Below, piece after piece: positions 1-8,051 of a stretch of DNA of 64,000 bases. The first letter of the stretch is position 1, and each line of letters begins with the position of its first letter. This DNA is from Rubrivivax sp. (GTDB lineage Bacteria > Pseudomonadota > Gammaproteobacteria > Burkholderiales > Burkholderiaceae_C), in NCBI GenBank assembly GCA_016719535.1, contig JADJYX010000001.1, forward strand, positions 682,001-746,000. Reading direction: 5' to 3'. The notes below the pieces were generated by a model that was not told where the DNA came from, ran no database searches, and was given only the letters and a program-made list of their open reading frames with translations. Position numbers and translations under genes: made by a program.

Positions 1-345
1 GGGCATCTGTATGTATCGGAACCGGTCTACGCCGGCGCGCTGAACGACATCGTCAGGCTCTTCAACGATGAACGCGTGGTGCGCGCGGCGGCGCAGGCCG
101 CGCTGGATGCCGCGCTGCTGACCGGCGACTGGGAACCGGTGCGCGACCTGCAGTTTCGGACGCCGGTGCATTTCGACGATTTCGAGACCTTCGAGCGCCG
201 CATGATGCGGCCCACCTTCGCCGACCACCACATCGACGACGCCAGGCTGGCCCGGGTGCGCGCCGCCTTCATGCCGCACTGCGGCGCCGGCGGCGCCGAC
301 TTCGAGCGGCCGATGCATGTGCGGCTGCTGCGCCGGCGCGGCTGA
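1..345 (+). CDS. Methyltransferase-like protein, C-terminal part (5' end outside window)
   Basis: The reading frame is open from the first base (GHLYVSEPVYAG) and stops at 343-345, so only the last 114 residues are present. The segment looks like the end of a class I SAM-dependent methyltransferase: a strand ending in a Ser-Glu-Pro-Val-Tyr turn, followed by a long helix and a closing strand near FERPMHVRLLRR. The AdoMet-binding glycine motif would lie upstream and cannot be checked, and no substrate can be assigned. The gene converges on the CYTH-CHAD gene with 14 bases between the stops. Confidence 0.5.
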   Translation, partial: GHLYVSEPVYAGALNDIVRLFNDERVVRAAAQAALDAALLTGDWEPVRDLQFRTPVHFDDFETFERRMMRPTFADHHIDDARLARVRAAFMPHCGAGGADFERPMHVRLLRRRG

Positions 346-359
346 AGCCGGCCCGCCGT

Positions 360-1823
360 TCAGCGTTTCCAGAACGGCTGCCCGCGCCCCAGGCGCCGCA
401 GCGCGCGCGCTGCGGCCGCGATGGGTTCGGCACGCTGCGCCTGCAGCCAGCCGACGGCAAACCAGGCCCGCGGGTCGCGTTCGACCGCGGCCGCGAAGGC
501 CTGCTGGGCCACGCACAGATCGTTGAAGCGTCCCAGCGCATCCTGCGCCGGCGCCACCCGCGCCAGATAGCGCCTGACGTCCTTGGCCGGCCACAGCGCG
601 GCGACGAATTCCACGCTGTAGCGCAGCCGCTTCACGCGCCGGCGCGTGCGGTGCCGCGCCTCGTCGTCGAGCGTCGCAAAGGCCTCGCCATCGCGCACCA
701 CCTGGCGGTGCAGGCGGCGCAGCAGCGGCCGCGCGCGGTCGACCAGCGGCCCGGACGCCAGCGCCGGCGTGTGGCCGGCGAAGGCCAGCAACGCCAGCAG
801 CAGCCGTTGCGCGGCCACCGCGCGCAGCGCCTGCCCGGGCTCTGCCGGCGCTGCCGCCGGCGGCACGAGGTCGGAAAAGGGCGCCCCGGCAGCCCGCAGC
901 GCCGGCAACAGGCTTGCGGACAGCGCGTCGAGATCGCGTGCGGCGCCCAGCGCATCGAACAGGTCGGCCAGTGCCGGCGTCCACCCTGCATCCACGTCCG
1001 CCGACCAGCCCTCGAAGACCTGCAATGCGGTGCGCAGCCGCCGCAGTGCCACACGAACCTGGTGCAGGTGCTCGGGCCGGCCCGTGCCGGCGGCCACGGC
1101 CGAGAGGTTGGGCAGCAAGTGGGCGAGGCCGGCGCCGACCATCGCCCGCAGGGCGGCATCCGGGCCCCCCTCGGGTGACAGCAGCGGGCGTCGCGCCATC
1201 ACCGGCGGGGCGGCGTCTTCGCCCCGGGCCAGGCAGGCGCCGCGCTCGGCCTTGCTGCGCACATCCAGCCACAGCCCATGTCGCGTGGCCCAGCGCTCGC
1301 CCAGCCGGTAGAGGCCGTCCAGGGGGCCGGACAGCCATTCGAGCTCCAGTTCGCACAGCGGCAGGCTGCGACCGGCGGCCAGGATCCGACCCTCGTCCAG
1401 GGCCAGTTCGATGCGCGTGGCGCCCATGCGCACGATGCGCCGCGTGCGGCGCATGTCGGTCTCGAAGACCGGGCCCAGCACGGGCGCATCGCCCAGCACC
1501 GCAGCCAGCCGTCCGTGCGCGGGGGTGCCGGCGTGGCGTGCAAGATCGACCGCCGGCGTGACGCCGCGCGCCGGCGCCGGCACCGGCACCTCGTGCTCCA
1601 GCCGCTGCAGCAGGCCTTCGCCCTGGCCCTTGACGGTCTGCAGCCAGCGGCGGCCGTCGCGGCGCAGGCGCACGGCCATGCCGGCCGCGGCCAGCCGGCC
1701 ATCGGGCGTATCGAGGTAGATCGTGCGCACGCGCTGCGTGCGGGCCGCCGCTGTCGCCACGGCGTGGTGCACGCGCTCGCGTGCGGGCGCCGGCACCTGA
1801 AACTTCAGCTCGATCTCGACCAT
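360..1823 (-). CDS. CYTH and CHAD domain protein (probable inorganic triphosphatase)
   Basis: 487 residues. The N-terminus MVEIELKFQ carries the ExExK signature of CYTH enzymes, which form a metal-binding tunnel for triphosphate. Arg/Lys and Glu residues typical of the tunnel follow over the first ~200 residues. The second half, from about residue 215, is a His/Arg-rich helical CHAD domain with two helical bundles (HQVRVALRRLRTAL and later RRRVKRLRYSVEF), a domain known to bind polyphosphate. The start was placed at ATG 1823 because CYTH proteins begin directly with this strand; an upstream ATG would add 12 unrelated residues. The family is related to E. coli YgiF. A polyphosphate link also fits the nearby PPK2 gene, though they are not in one operon. 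Confidence 0.85.
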   Translation of the reverse strand: MVEIELKFQVPAPARERVHHAVATAAARTQRVRTIYLDTPDGRLAAAGMAVRLRRDGRRWLQTVKGQGEGLLQRLEHEVPVPAPARGVTPAVDLARHAGTPAHGRLAAVLGDAPVLGPVFETDMRRTRRIVRMGATRIELALDEGRILAAGRSLPLCELELEWLSGPLDGLYRLGERWATRHGLWLDVRSKAERGACLARGEDAAPPVMARRPLLSPEGGPDAALRAMVGAGLAHLLPNLSAVAAGTGRPEHLHQVRVALRRLRTALQVFEGWSADVDAGWTPALADLFDALGAARDLDALSASLLPALRAAGAPFSDLVPPAAAPAEPGQALRAVAAQRLLLALLAFAGHTPALASGPLVDRARPLLRRLHRQVVRDGEAFATLDDEARHRTRRRVKRLRYSVEFVAALWPAKDVRRYLARVAPAQDALGRFNDLCVAQQAFAAAVERDPRAWFAVGWLQAQRAEPIAAAARALRRLGRGQPFWKR

Positions 1824-1910
1824 CGGGAACCCACTGGGTAGGTCCCGATGATGCGCCAACGGAGCGTGGCGTGGTGGGTGCGGATCGAAGCCGGCGGCCC
1901 TGACCCGCTG

Positions 1911-3107
1911 TCAGCGCCGGGCCCACCAGGCGTCGCGCGCCTGTACCGCGGTGTCGGGAAAGTCGCTGAAGACGCCGTTGACGCCCATCGCGAAGAACTG
2001 CTCGTACTCCCTGGCCGGGTCGTTGGCGTAGGTCGCTGCCAGGCGGCGCGGCTCGTTGCGGAAGGTCCAGGTGTGCACCAGCAGGCCGCGCTGCTGCGCT
2101 GCCTTGACGATGGCGTCGTTGGCCACCGCGGTGTAGTCGGCCTCGTTGATGACGCCGTCCTGGTTGACGTCGACGCGGTTGCCGCTGGCGTCCAGCGTCG
2201 CTTTCACGGTGACCAGGTAACGTTTCCAGGGGCCGATCGCGTCGGCATAGGTCTTCACCTCGTCCAGGCCGGCTGGCGTCAGCAGGTCGCCGAAGCTGCC
2301 GCCCCGGCCCGCCCGGGTCCAGTCGTAGGGACGGTCGAAGGGCGGCGCGTAGGTGATGACGCCGGTCCTGGGGTCGACGTCATCGGCGTCGACCAGTTGC
2401 ACCAGGCGCACCCTGGTCCTGGCGCGCAGCGCCTTCAGGTTGGCCGTCTCGAAGGACTGGATGAAGACCGGCGCATCCGCCCGGTTCCAGCCCACCTTGT
2501 CCAGCGACGCCAGCAGCTTGTCCTCGAGCGGCAGGCCGCGCTCGACGTGCCAGGTCGGGTGCTTGGTCTCGGGATAGACGCCGATCTCGCGGCCCAGCGC
2601 CTTGCCGCGCTCCTGCGCCAGCGCCAGCACCTCGTCGAAGGTCGGAATCCGGTACTGGCCGTTGTAGGCCTGGCTGCGCTCGGCGAAGGCCTGTTTCGCA
2701 CGCAGTGTCCTGATCTCGGCGAGGGTGAAATCGCTGGCATAGAAGCCGGTCTCGTCGACGCCGTCGACCGGGATGGTCTTCCTGCGGCTGGCGAACTCGG
2801 GTCGGTCCGCGACATCGGTGGTGGCGATCAGGTTGGGCTCGTGGCGGGCGATCAGCACGCCGTCCTGGGTCGACACCAGGTCCGGCTCGATGAAATCGGC
2901 CCCCTGCTCGATGGCGCGTCGATAGGCTTCGAGCGTGTGCTCGGGCAGATAGCCGCTGGCACCGCGATGTCCGATGACCAGCGGCTTGCCGCCGATGGCA
3001 CCCGGCGCAGGGTCGTCGTCACCCCCGCAGGCGGACAGCGTGAGCAGGGCCGCCGCGGCCAGTGTGACCAGCAGCGGGCGGCGGGACGGATGGCAGGTGT
3101 TGTTCAT
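1911..3107 (-). CDS. glpQ: Glycerophosphodiester phosphodiesterase, periplasmic lipoprotein
   Basis: 398 residues. The N-terminus has a basic stretch, a hydrophobic core and the lipobox LSAC, so Cys27 is the likely lipidation site. The mature part begins with the GDPD motif VIGHRGASGYLPEHT, and the metal/catalytic motif IEPDLVSTQDGVLIARHEP follows. Family members hydrolyse glycerophosphodiesters to glycerol 3-phosphate and an alcohol using Ca2+ or Mg2+. Residues 313-324 (DVNQDGVINEAD) form an EF-hand/dockerin-type calcium loop inside an insertion, which is not part of the basic GDPD fold. The gene lies downstream of ppk2 on the same strand with a 105-base gap. Confidence 0.9.
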   Translation of the reverse strand: MNNTCHPSRRPLLVTLAAAALLTLSACGGDDDPAPGAIGGKPLVIGHRGASGYLPEHTLEAYRRAIEQGADFIEPDLVSTQDGVLIARHEPNLIATTDVADRPEFASRRKTIPVDGVDETGFYASDFTLAEIRTLRAKQAFAERSQAYNGQYRIPTFDEVLALAQERGKALGREIGVYPETKHPTWHVERGLPLEDKLLASLDKVGWNRADAPVFIQSFETANLKALRARTRVRLVQLVDADDVDPRTGVITYAPPFDRPYDWTRAGRGGSFGDLLTPAGLDEVKTYADAIGPWKRYLVTVKATLDASGNRVDVNQDGVINEADYTAVANDAIVKAAQQRGLLVHTWTFRNEPRRLAATYANDPAREYEQFFAMGVNGVFSDFPDTAVQARDAWWARR

Positions 3108-3212
3108 GGGTGCTCCTCGTGGAGCCGCACAGTCTGTGCCGCCAGCAAGGCAGGCGCATGACGACGTCCTGCAGGCGACGGGGGCCGCGGCCGGCGCGTC
3201 GCCGGATCGCGT

Positions 3213-4142
3213 TCAATAGACCTCGGGCACGAACATCTCCGGCGGCACCGGCTGGCGCAAATAGTCGGGGTTGCGCACCCGCGCCGGCAGTTCGACCGCC
3301 GGCTTGGGCACCTCGGTGTAGGGCATCTGCTGCAGCAGGTGATGGATGCAGTTCAGCCGCGCCTTTTTCTTGTCCACCGCCTGCACCACCCACCAGGGCG
3401 CCTCGGCGATGTGGGTGCGCTCGAGCATGGCCTCCTTGGCCTTGGTGTAGGCCTCCCAGCGGCGGCGGCTCTCCAGGTCCATCGGGCTGAGCTTCCACTG
3501 CTTGAGCGGGTCATGGATGCGGCCGAGGAAGCGCAGGTGCTGCTCGTCGTCGGTGATCGAGAACCAGTATTTGATGAGCTGGATGCCCGAGCGCACCAGC
3601 ATGCGCTCGAACTCGGGCACCGAGCGAAAGAACTCCTCCACGTCGTCCTCGCTGCAAAAGCCCATCACGCGCTCGACGCCGGCGCGGTTGTACCAGCTGC
3701 GGTCGAAGAGCACGACCTCGCCGGCCGCCGGCAGGTGCGGCACGTAGCGCTGGAAGTACCACTGCGTCCTTTCGCGGTCGTTCGGCGCCGGCAAGGCCAC
3801 CACGCGGCACACGCGCGGATTCAGGCGCTGGGTGATGCGCTTGATGACGCCGCCCTTGCCGGCAGCGTCGCGCCCTTCGAACAGGATCACCACCTTGTGG
3901 CGCGTGGTCGCCACCCAGTCCTGCAGCTTCACCAGTTCGCCCTGCAGCCGGAAGAGCTCGCGAAAGTAGACGCGGCGCGCTTCGCGCAGCGCGTCCTCGT
4001 CGACGGCCGGGACGCCATCGACGAAGCCGGGGTCGGCGTCCTCGATCTCGAGCTCCAGCTCCTCGTCGTAGCCGTCGATGAGGTCGAGTTCGATGCGACG
4101 CAGCAGCGCGCGGCGGTCGTCGGGCGGCGGGGAAGCAGGCAT
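3213..4142 (-). CDS. ppk2: Polyphosphate kinase 2 (PPK2 family)
   Basis: 309 residues. PPK2 enzymes transfer phosphate between polyphosphate and nucleotides. Walker A is FEGRDAAGKGGVIKR and Walker B is VVLFDRSWYNRAGVE; the lid region has ERTQWYFQRYVPHLP, all hallmark PPK2 segments. The C-terminal part contains WKLSPMDLESRRRWEAYTKA and APWWVVQAVDKKKARLN, as in single-domain class I enzymes, and the length fits a one-domain PPK2. The open frame extends upstream to 4604, but that extension is Ala/Gly-rich antisense of the neighbouring gene; ATG 4142 (MPASPPPDD) is the sensible start. The gene is divergent from the gene at 4267. Confidence 0.93.
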   Translation of the reverse strand: MPASPPPDDRRALLRRIELDLIDGYDEELELEIEDADPGFVDGVPAVDEDALREARRVYFRELFRLQGELVKLQDWVATTRHKVVILFEGRDAAGKGGVIKRITQRLNPRVCRVVALPAPNDRERTQWYFQRYVPHLPAAGEVVLFDRSWYNRAGVERVMGFCSEDDVEEFFRSVPEFERMLVRSGIQLIKYWFSITDDEQHLRFLGRIHDPLKQWKLSPMDLESRRRWEAYTKAKEAMLERTHIAEAPWWVVQAVDKKKARLNCIHHLLQQMPYTEVPKPAVELPARVRNPDYLRQPVPPEMFVPEVY

Positions 4143-4225
4143 CGCAAGGGTGAGATCAGCGCAGAGCCCGGCACGCTGCCACCCTCGCGTGACAACCCGA
4201 TGAAGCATGCGGGCATCGGATAACG

Positions 4226-4242
4226 GTATAAACTGTTTATAC
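4226..4242. promoter_or_regulatory. Perfect 8-1-8 palindrome, candidate operator
   Basis: GTATAAACTGTTTATAC is a perfect inverted repeat of 8 bases with a single central T. It lies in the 124-base divergent region between ppk2 and the ribbon-helix-helix-like gene, 24 bases before the latter's start codon. It is strikingly AT-rich in otherwise GC-rich DNA and could overlap the promoter. A dimeric repressor site, perhaps for the product of the adjacent gene, is inferred. Confidence 0.6.
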
Positions 4243-4266
4243 GATAAACGCCTGGAGATGCACCTC

Positions 4267-4764
4267 ATGGCCACCCGCAAGTCCGCTGCCGCCGCGCCGG
4301 CACCCGCGCCGGTCCCCACCCCGGCCCCGGCCCCGGCCCCGGCCCCCAAGCCCGCCTCCGAGTCCGCCGCCAGGCCCGCCCGCAAGCCCGCCCGCAAGCC
4401 CGCCAGCCGGCCGCCGCAGGCTGCCACCAGGGCCGTGCCGCGGCCGGTCGCGGCCGTCAAGGCCGTGGTGGCCGCCACGGCATCGGGGTCCAAGGTCGAC
4501 AAATCCCGCAAGGCCGACAAGCCGAAGAAGGCGCCCAAGCTGCGTCCGGTGCTGGTGCGCGACAGCTTCACCCTGCCCGAGGCCGACTTCGCGCTCATCG
4601 GCACGCTGAAGGCGCGCGCGCTGGCCGGTCAGCGCGAGACGAAGAAGAGCGAGTTGCTGCGTGCCGGCCTGCAGGCGCTGGCGGCGATGGACCGCGCGAC
4701 CCTGCTGGCGGCGTTGAATGCGCTGGAGCCGATCAAGACGGGTCGGCCGAAGAAGGGCCACTGA
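4267..4764 (+). CDS. Ala/Pro/Lys-rich protein with C-terminal ribbon-helix-helix-like domain
   Basis: 165 residues. The first ~85 residues are a low-complexity tail of Ala-Pro repeats and Arg/Lys-Pro repeats (PARKPARKPAS), like histone H1-type bacterial proteins. The last ~75 residues form a compact domain: a strand VRDSFTLPEADFAL, a helix with LKARALAGQ, then KKSELLRAGLQALAAM. This pattern resembles ribbon-helix-helix DNA-binding proteins. ATG 4267 was chosen because GGAG at 4254-4257 is 9 bases upstream; ATG 4258 would leave no room for a ribosome binding site. Function is unknown, but DNA binding, nucleoid association or autoregulation through the palindrome upstream are reasonable guesses. 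The 3' end overlaps the Nudix gene by 32 bases tail to tail. Confidence 0.7.
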   Translation: MATRKSAAAAPAPAPVPTPAPAPAPAPKPASESAARPARKPARKPASRPPQAATRAVPRPVAAVKAVVAATASGSKVDKSRKADKPKKAPKLRPVLVRDSFTLPEADFALIGTLKARALAGQRETKKSELLRAGLQALAAMDRATLLAALNALEPIKTGRPKKGH

Positions 4765-5176
4765 GGCCGCCGCCGAGGGTCCGGTGCGCCGGCAAAATGT
4801 GCGCGGCCGACAGCGGCGCCACCGGCACCGGGTAGGGCGGCGCGGGGTCGAGCCAGAACAGCGCCTCGATCTCGGCAGCGGGCAAGGGTTCGCCGTCGAC
4901 CTGCACGCGGTAGACCTCGGCGCGCACGCGGCGTCCGGGCTCGTTGACGGCGCGGTCCTCGAAGTGGCCCAGCAGCGCGGCGCTGCCGGGTCGCAGGTGC
5001 ACGCCCAGTTCCTCGTGCAGTTCACGCGCCAGGGTCTGCAGGGCGGACTCGCCGGGCTCGCGCTTGCCGCCGGGCTGGATGAAGGTGGTCGAGCCGCGCT
5101 TGCGCACCAGCAGCACGCGGCCGCGGGTGTCGGTGATCACCGCTGCCACCGTCTGGAACGGCGGCAGGTCCTTCAC
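4733..5176 (-). CDS. Nudix hydrolase
   Basis: 147 residues. The Nudix box GX5EX7REUXEEXGU is complete (GKREPGE...RELHEELGV), so hydrolysis of a nucleoside diphosphate linked to another group is expected; the substrate is not evident. The start is GTG 5176, which overlaps the stop of the upstream Bug-protein gene in a GTGA arrangement and yields the natural N-terminus VKDLPPFQTVAAVIT. A longer in-frame start at 5239 would add residues without family resemblance and overlap the upstream gene. The 3' end runs 32 bases into the convergent gene. Confidence 0.88.
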   Translation of the reverse strand: MKDLPPFQTVAAVITDTRGRVLLVRKRGSTTFIQPGGKREPGESALQTLARELHEELGVHLRPGSAALLGHFEDRAVNEPGRRVRAEVYRVQVDGEPLPAAEIEALFWLDPAPPYPVPVAPLSAAHILPAHRTLGGGLSGPSSADPS

Positions 5177-6147
5177 TTGGCCAGCAGTCCCAGGCGTTCG
5201 ATGAGCGCGCGTTCCTTCGTGAAGGTCGCCGTCGCCCACTGGCGGTAGTCTTCGCTGCTCTTGTACCAGGGCGCCTGGTTGAGCTGGTCGAGGATGGCCG
5301 CGTGCGCCGGGTCGTCGATGGCCTTCTTGAAGGCATCGTGCAGCGTCTTCACGACCGCCGGGTCCATGCCCTTGGGGCCGACCAGACCGTAGGGCGAGTT
5401 GGAGACCACGTTGTAGCCCAGGTCCTTGGCGGTGGGCACGTTGGGCCAGCGCTTGGTGCGCTGGTCGCCGAACGTCACCAGCAGCCGCATCTGGCCGGCG
5501 TCGACGAATTTGTCCCAGCCGGTGGCGTCGCTGGCGGCCATCACGTGGCCGCCCAGCAGGGCCTGCATGAGGTCGGCATTGCCCTTGAACGGCACGTGGT
5601 TGAGCTCCACCTTGACGGCATCGGACACCTCCTCCATCAGCAGGTGCGGGCTGGTGCCGGTGCCGGTGGAGCCGTAGTTGATCTTGCCGGGCTCCTTGCG
5701 CGCCGCCTCGATGTAGTCCTTGAAGGTCTTGTGGGGCGAATCGCTGCGCACCACGAAGCCGAAGGTATAGCCGGTGACGCCGATGACGAACGTGAAGTCG
5801 TTCAGCGGATGCCAGGCCACCTTCTGCATGTGCGGCAGGCGCAGCATGCCCATCGGGTATTGCGCCAGCGTATAGCCGTCGGGCCTGGCATTCAGGCCCA
5901 TGCTGCCGGGGCCGTTGGTGCCGCCGCCACCGGGCTGGTTGTTGATGATGATCTGCTGGTTGAGGATCTTGCTGGCGATCTCGGCCAGCGCGCGGTGATG
6001 ACGGTCGGTGCTGCCGCCGGCCGGCCAGGGCACGATGATGGTGATGGGGCGCGACGGAAAGGCCTGGGCTCGAAGCCCGGAGACGGGCAGCGCCAGCGCG
6101 GCGCCGGCACCGAGGACGATCTGGCGACGGGTCTTGGAAGGGGTCAT
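5173..6147 (-). CDS. Bug/TctC-family periplasmic solute-binding protein
   Basis: 324 residues. The N-terminus has SKTRRQIVLGAGAALALP and a cleavage-like AQA, a Tat-like or Sec signal peptide. The mature part follows the Bug (tripartite tricarboxylate transporter receptor) fold: FPSRPITIIVPWPAGGSTD, then NNQPGGGGTNG and the late PYGLVGPKGMDP segment. These proteins capture carboxylates or other small ligands for TctAB permeases; no permease gene is nearby, which is common for the large Burkholderiales Bug family. ATG 6147 is preceded by AGGA at about 7 bases. The gene is translationally coupled to the Nudix gene through GTGA. Confidence 0.9.
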   Translation of the reverse strand: MTPSKTRRQIVLGAGAALALPVSGLRAQAFPSRPITIIVPWPAGGSTDRHHRALAEIASKILNQQIIINNQPGGGGTNGPGSMGLNARPDGYTLAQYPMGMLRLPHMQKVAWHPLNDFTFVIGVTGYTFGFVVRSDSPHKTFKDYIEAARKEPGKINYGSTGTGTSPHLLMEEVSDAVKVELNHVPFKGNADLMQALLGGHVMAASDATGWDKFVDAGQMRLLVTFGDQRTKRWPNVPTAKDLGYNVVSNSPYGLVGPKGMDPAVVKTLHDAFKKAIDDPAHAAILDQLNQAPWYKSSEDYRQWATATFTKERALIERLGLLAK

Positions 6148-6279
6148 GGCAGGTCCTGTGAATGGCCTCGGAGAACGAAGCGCGCGCATGATGCCGCGTC
6201 GGGCGGGCGGCCGAAAGCGGGTCGGCCCCAAGGCCCCGTCACCTGGGTGACATTGGCGCCGCCCGCGCAGCAGCGCCGG

Positions 6280-6699
6280 TCAAAGGCTGATCAGCACGGC
6301 AATGATGCTCAGCGGCTGGTTCCAGACCTCGAAGCCGCCGCCGGCATGCTGCGAGGCGCGCACGCCCACCGCACTCAACTGCCAGCCGCGGACTTTGTCG
6401 CCGGACCGCAACCCGCGATCCTGCCCGGTATCGGGTGCCAGCAGCAGCGATGCCACCGATGCGCCGGGCACGAACCGGGAGCGCCCGGCCGGCGGCAGCT
6501 GCAGCCCGAAGCCTTCGCTCAGCACATGCACGATGTCGGTGTCGTCGAAGCGGCCCTGGGCCGAGCGCGTCGTTGCGGGCAGCAGCAGGCCGGCCTGGAT
6601 GCGGAAGCCCGGGCCGTCGACGCGCACCGGGAATGCGGCTCGCGCGCGTTGCCAGGGCACCGACTTGTCGACCCCGACTTCTTTCGGGTTGTAGGCCAT
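6280..6699 (-). CDS. Hypothetical protein
   Basis: 139 residues, family not recognised. It starts MAYNPKEVGVDKSVPW and ends in a hydrophobic strand PLSIIAVLISL. There is no signal peptide or clear transmembrane segment, and the composition is that of a soluble beta-rich protein. ATG 6699 is preferred over an adjacent GTG at 6702; GGGGAG lies about 8 bases upstream. The gene sits alone between the MFS gene and the Bug-protein gene on the same strand. Codon use is like its neighbours, so it looks like a real gene, but no function can be proposed. Confidence 0.55.
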   Translation of the reverse strand: MAYNPKEVGVDKSVPWQRARAAFPVRVDGPGFRIQAGLLLPATTRSAQGRFDDTDIVHVLSEGFGLQLPPAGRSRFVPGASVASLLLAPDTGQDRGLRSGDKVRGWQLSAVGVRASQHAGGGFEVWNQPLSIIAVLISL

Positions 6700-6796
6700 C
6701 ACCGCGCTCCCCGCCTTGCCGTACGACGCACCGTACGCTGGGCATCATGCGGGCCGTACGGCGTGACGGTCAACAGCCCGTTCGGCCCCGAGCCCC

Positions 6797-8029
6797 TCAC
6801 CCGGGCCGCGTCGGTGCCGACCGCGCCGCCAGCAGCCGCGCGATGCGCGTCACCAGCCACAGCCCCAGCAGCGCGCTGGCGCCGGTGGCGGCCCAGGTGT
6901 ACTGCCAGCCGCCCATCGCGCTGGCCAGCCAGGCCACCGCCGGCGGCCCGGCAAACTGGCCGAAGGCTGACCATTGCTGCATCCAGCCGACCGTCGACGA
7001 CAAGGTGTGCTCGCCCGGTGCGGCGCGCACCACCAGCGCAAACAGCGTGCCGGGGATGACGCCGCCGACCATCGAGAAGACCAGCACCGCGCCGTAGCGC
7101 AACGCGGCCGGCTGACCCAGGTCGACGAAGGCCAGTGCCGAGCCCAGCGCCATGGTGGCGAAGCCGATCGCCAGCAGCCGCGGCGCCGCCCAGCCGCCGT
7201 GCAGCAGCCGGCCCGAGCCGACATTGCCGACGATATTGGCCGCCGCCGCCAGCGCCGTCAGCACGCCGGTCAGCGCCGGGTCGACGCCGGCCTGGCGGTA
7301 GACGGTGGGCAGGAAGCCGACCACCGCCAGCCACTGGCCCGAATAGCAGGCGAAGGTCAGCGCCAGCAGCCAGGGGCCTGGCGCGGCCAGCGTGTGGCGC
7401 AGGCGCTGCGACCATGGCAGCAGCGTGGCCGGGCGTGGGCCGGCCGCACGGTCGGGCACGGTGCGCAGCACCACCCCCACCATGGCCGCCGACAGCGCGG
7501 CCAGGCCCCACCACCAGGCGCGCCAGCCCAGCCACTCGATCAGCAGCGGCCCCAGCAGCAGTGCCGACGCCGTGCCCACCGGCATGTAGGCGCCCCACAG
7601 GCCCATGGCACGCGCCAGCCGCTGCGGCGGCACCAGTTGTCGCACCAGCCCCGGCGCCGGCAGCACCACCAGCAGAAAACCGAAGCCCTCGACGGCGCGC
7701 AGCATCATCAGCTGCGCGGCGCTGACCGCGGTGCCGCCCGCCGCGCTGGCCAGCGCCAGCACGGCCAGGCCCAGCAGCAGGCTGCGCCGCAACCCCAGGC
7801 CATCGGCCAGCACGCCGAAAGCCACACCCACGCTCATGCCCGCCAGCTGCACGAGCGACAGCAGAAATCCCGCCTGCACCAGCGTCAGCCCGAGCGCGGA
7901 CTGCAGCACGGGGATCGCCGGCGGCAGCTTGCCGACATGCAGCGCCGCGCACACGCCGGCGGCGATGACGATCAGCGCGGCGCGTTCGCGGTCGCGCTCG
8001 GTGGCGGCGGGCAGGGCCAGGGCCGGCAC
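6797..8029 (-). CDS. Major facilitator superfamily transporter
   Basis: About 410 residues with 12 predicted hydrophobic segments. The MFS cytoplasmic loop 2-3 motif is recognisable as GVLADGLGLRRSLLLGL, and the fold repeats after a basic central loop (RPATLLPWSQRLRHTL). Overall character is close to the cyanate/nitroimidazole (CynX/NimT) type of MFS permease, but the substrate is unknown. The start is uncertain: GTG 8029 gives VPALALPAATERDRE before the first membrane helix, 22 bases after the TPR gene stop. The open frame continues upstream but there reads as an Arg/Trp-rich shadow of the TPR gene. Likely co-transcribed with the TPR gene. Confidence 0.8.
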   Translation of the reverse strand: MPALALPAATERDRERAALIVIAAGVCAALHVGKLPPAIPVLQSALGLTLVQAGFLLSLVQLAGMSVGVAFGVLADGLGLRRSLLLGLAVLALASAAGGTAVSAAQLMMLRAVEGFGFLLVVLPAPGLVRQLVPPQRLARAMGLWGAYMPVGTASALLLGPLLIEWLGWRAWWWGLAALSAAMVGVVLRTVPDRAAGPRPATLLPWSQRLRHTLAAPGPWLLALTFACYSGQWLAVVGFLPTVYRQAGVDPALTGVLTALAAAANIVGNVGSGRLLHGGWAAPRLLAIGFATMALGSALAFVDLGQPAALRYGAVLVFSMVGGVIPGTLFALVVRAAPGEHTLSSTVGWMQQWSAFGQFAGPPAVAWLASAMGGWQYTWAATGASALLGLWLVTRIARLLAARSAPTRPG

Positions 8030-8051
8030 GGGGTCGGCCTCGGTCGCCGGG

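Noticed and set aside
3213..4604. 463-residue version of PPK2
   Set aside because: The N-terminal 154 residues are the antisense of the Ala/Pro/Lys-rich gene and of the divergent promoter; the PPK2 family begins at the internal ATG 4142.
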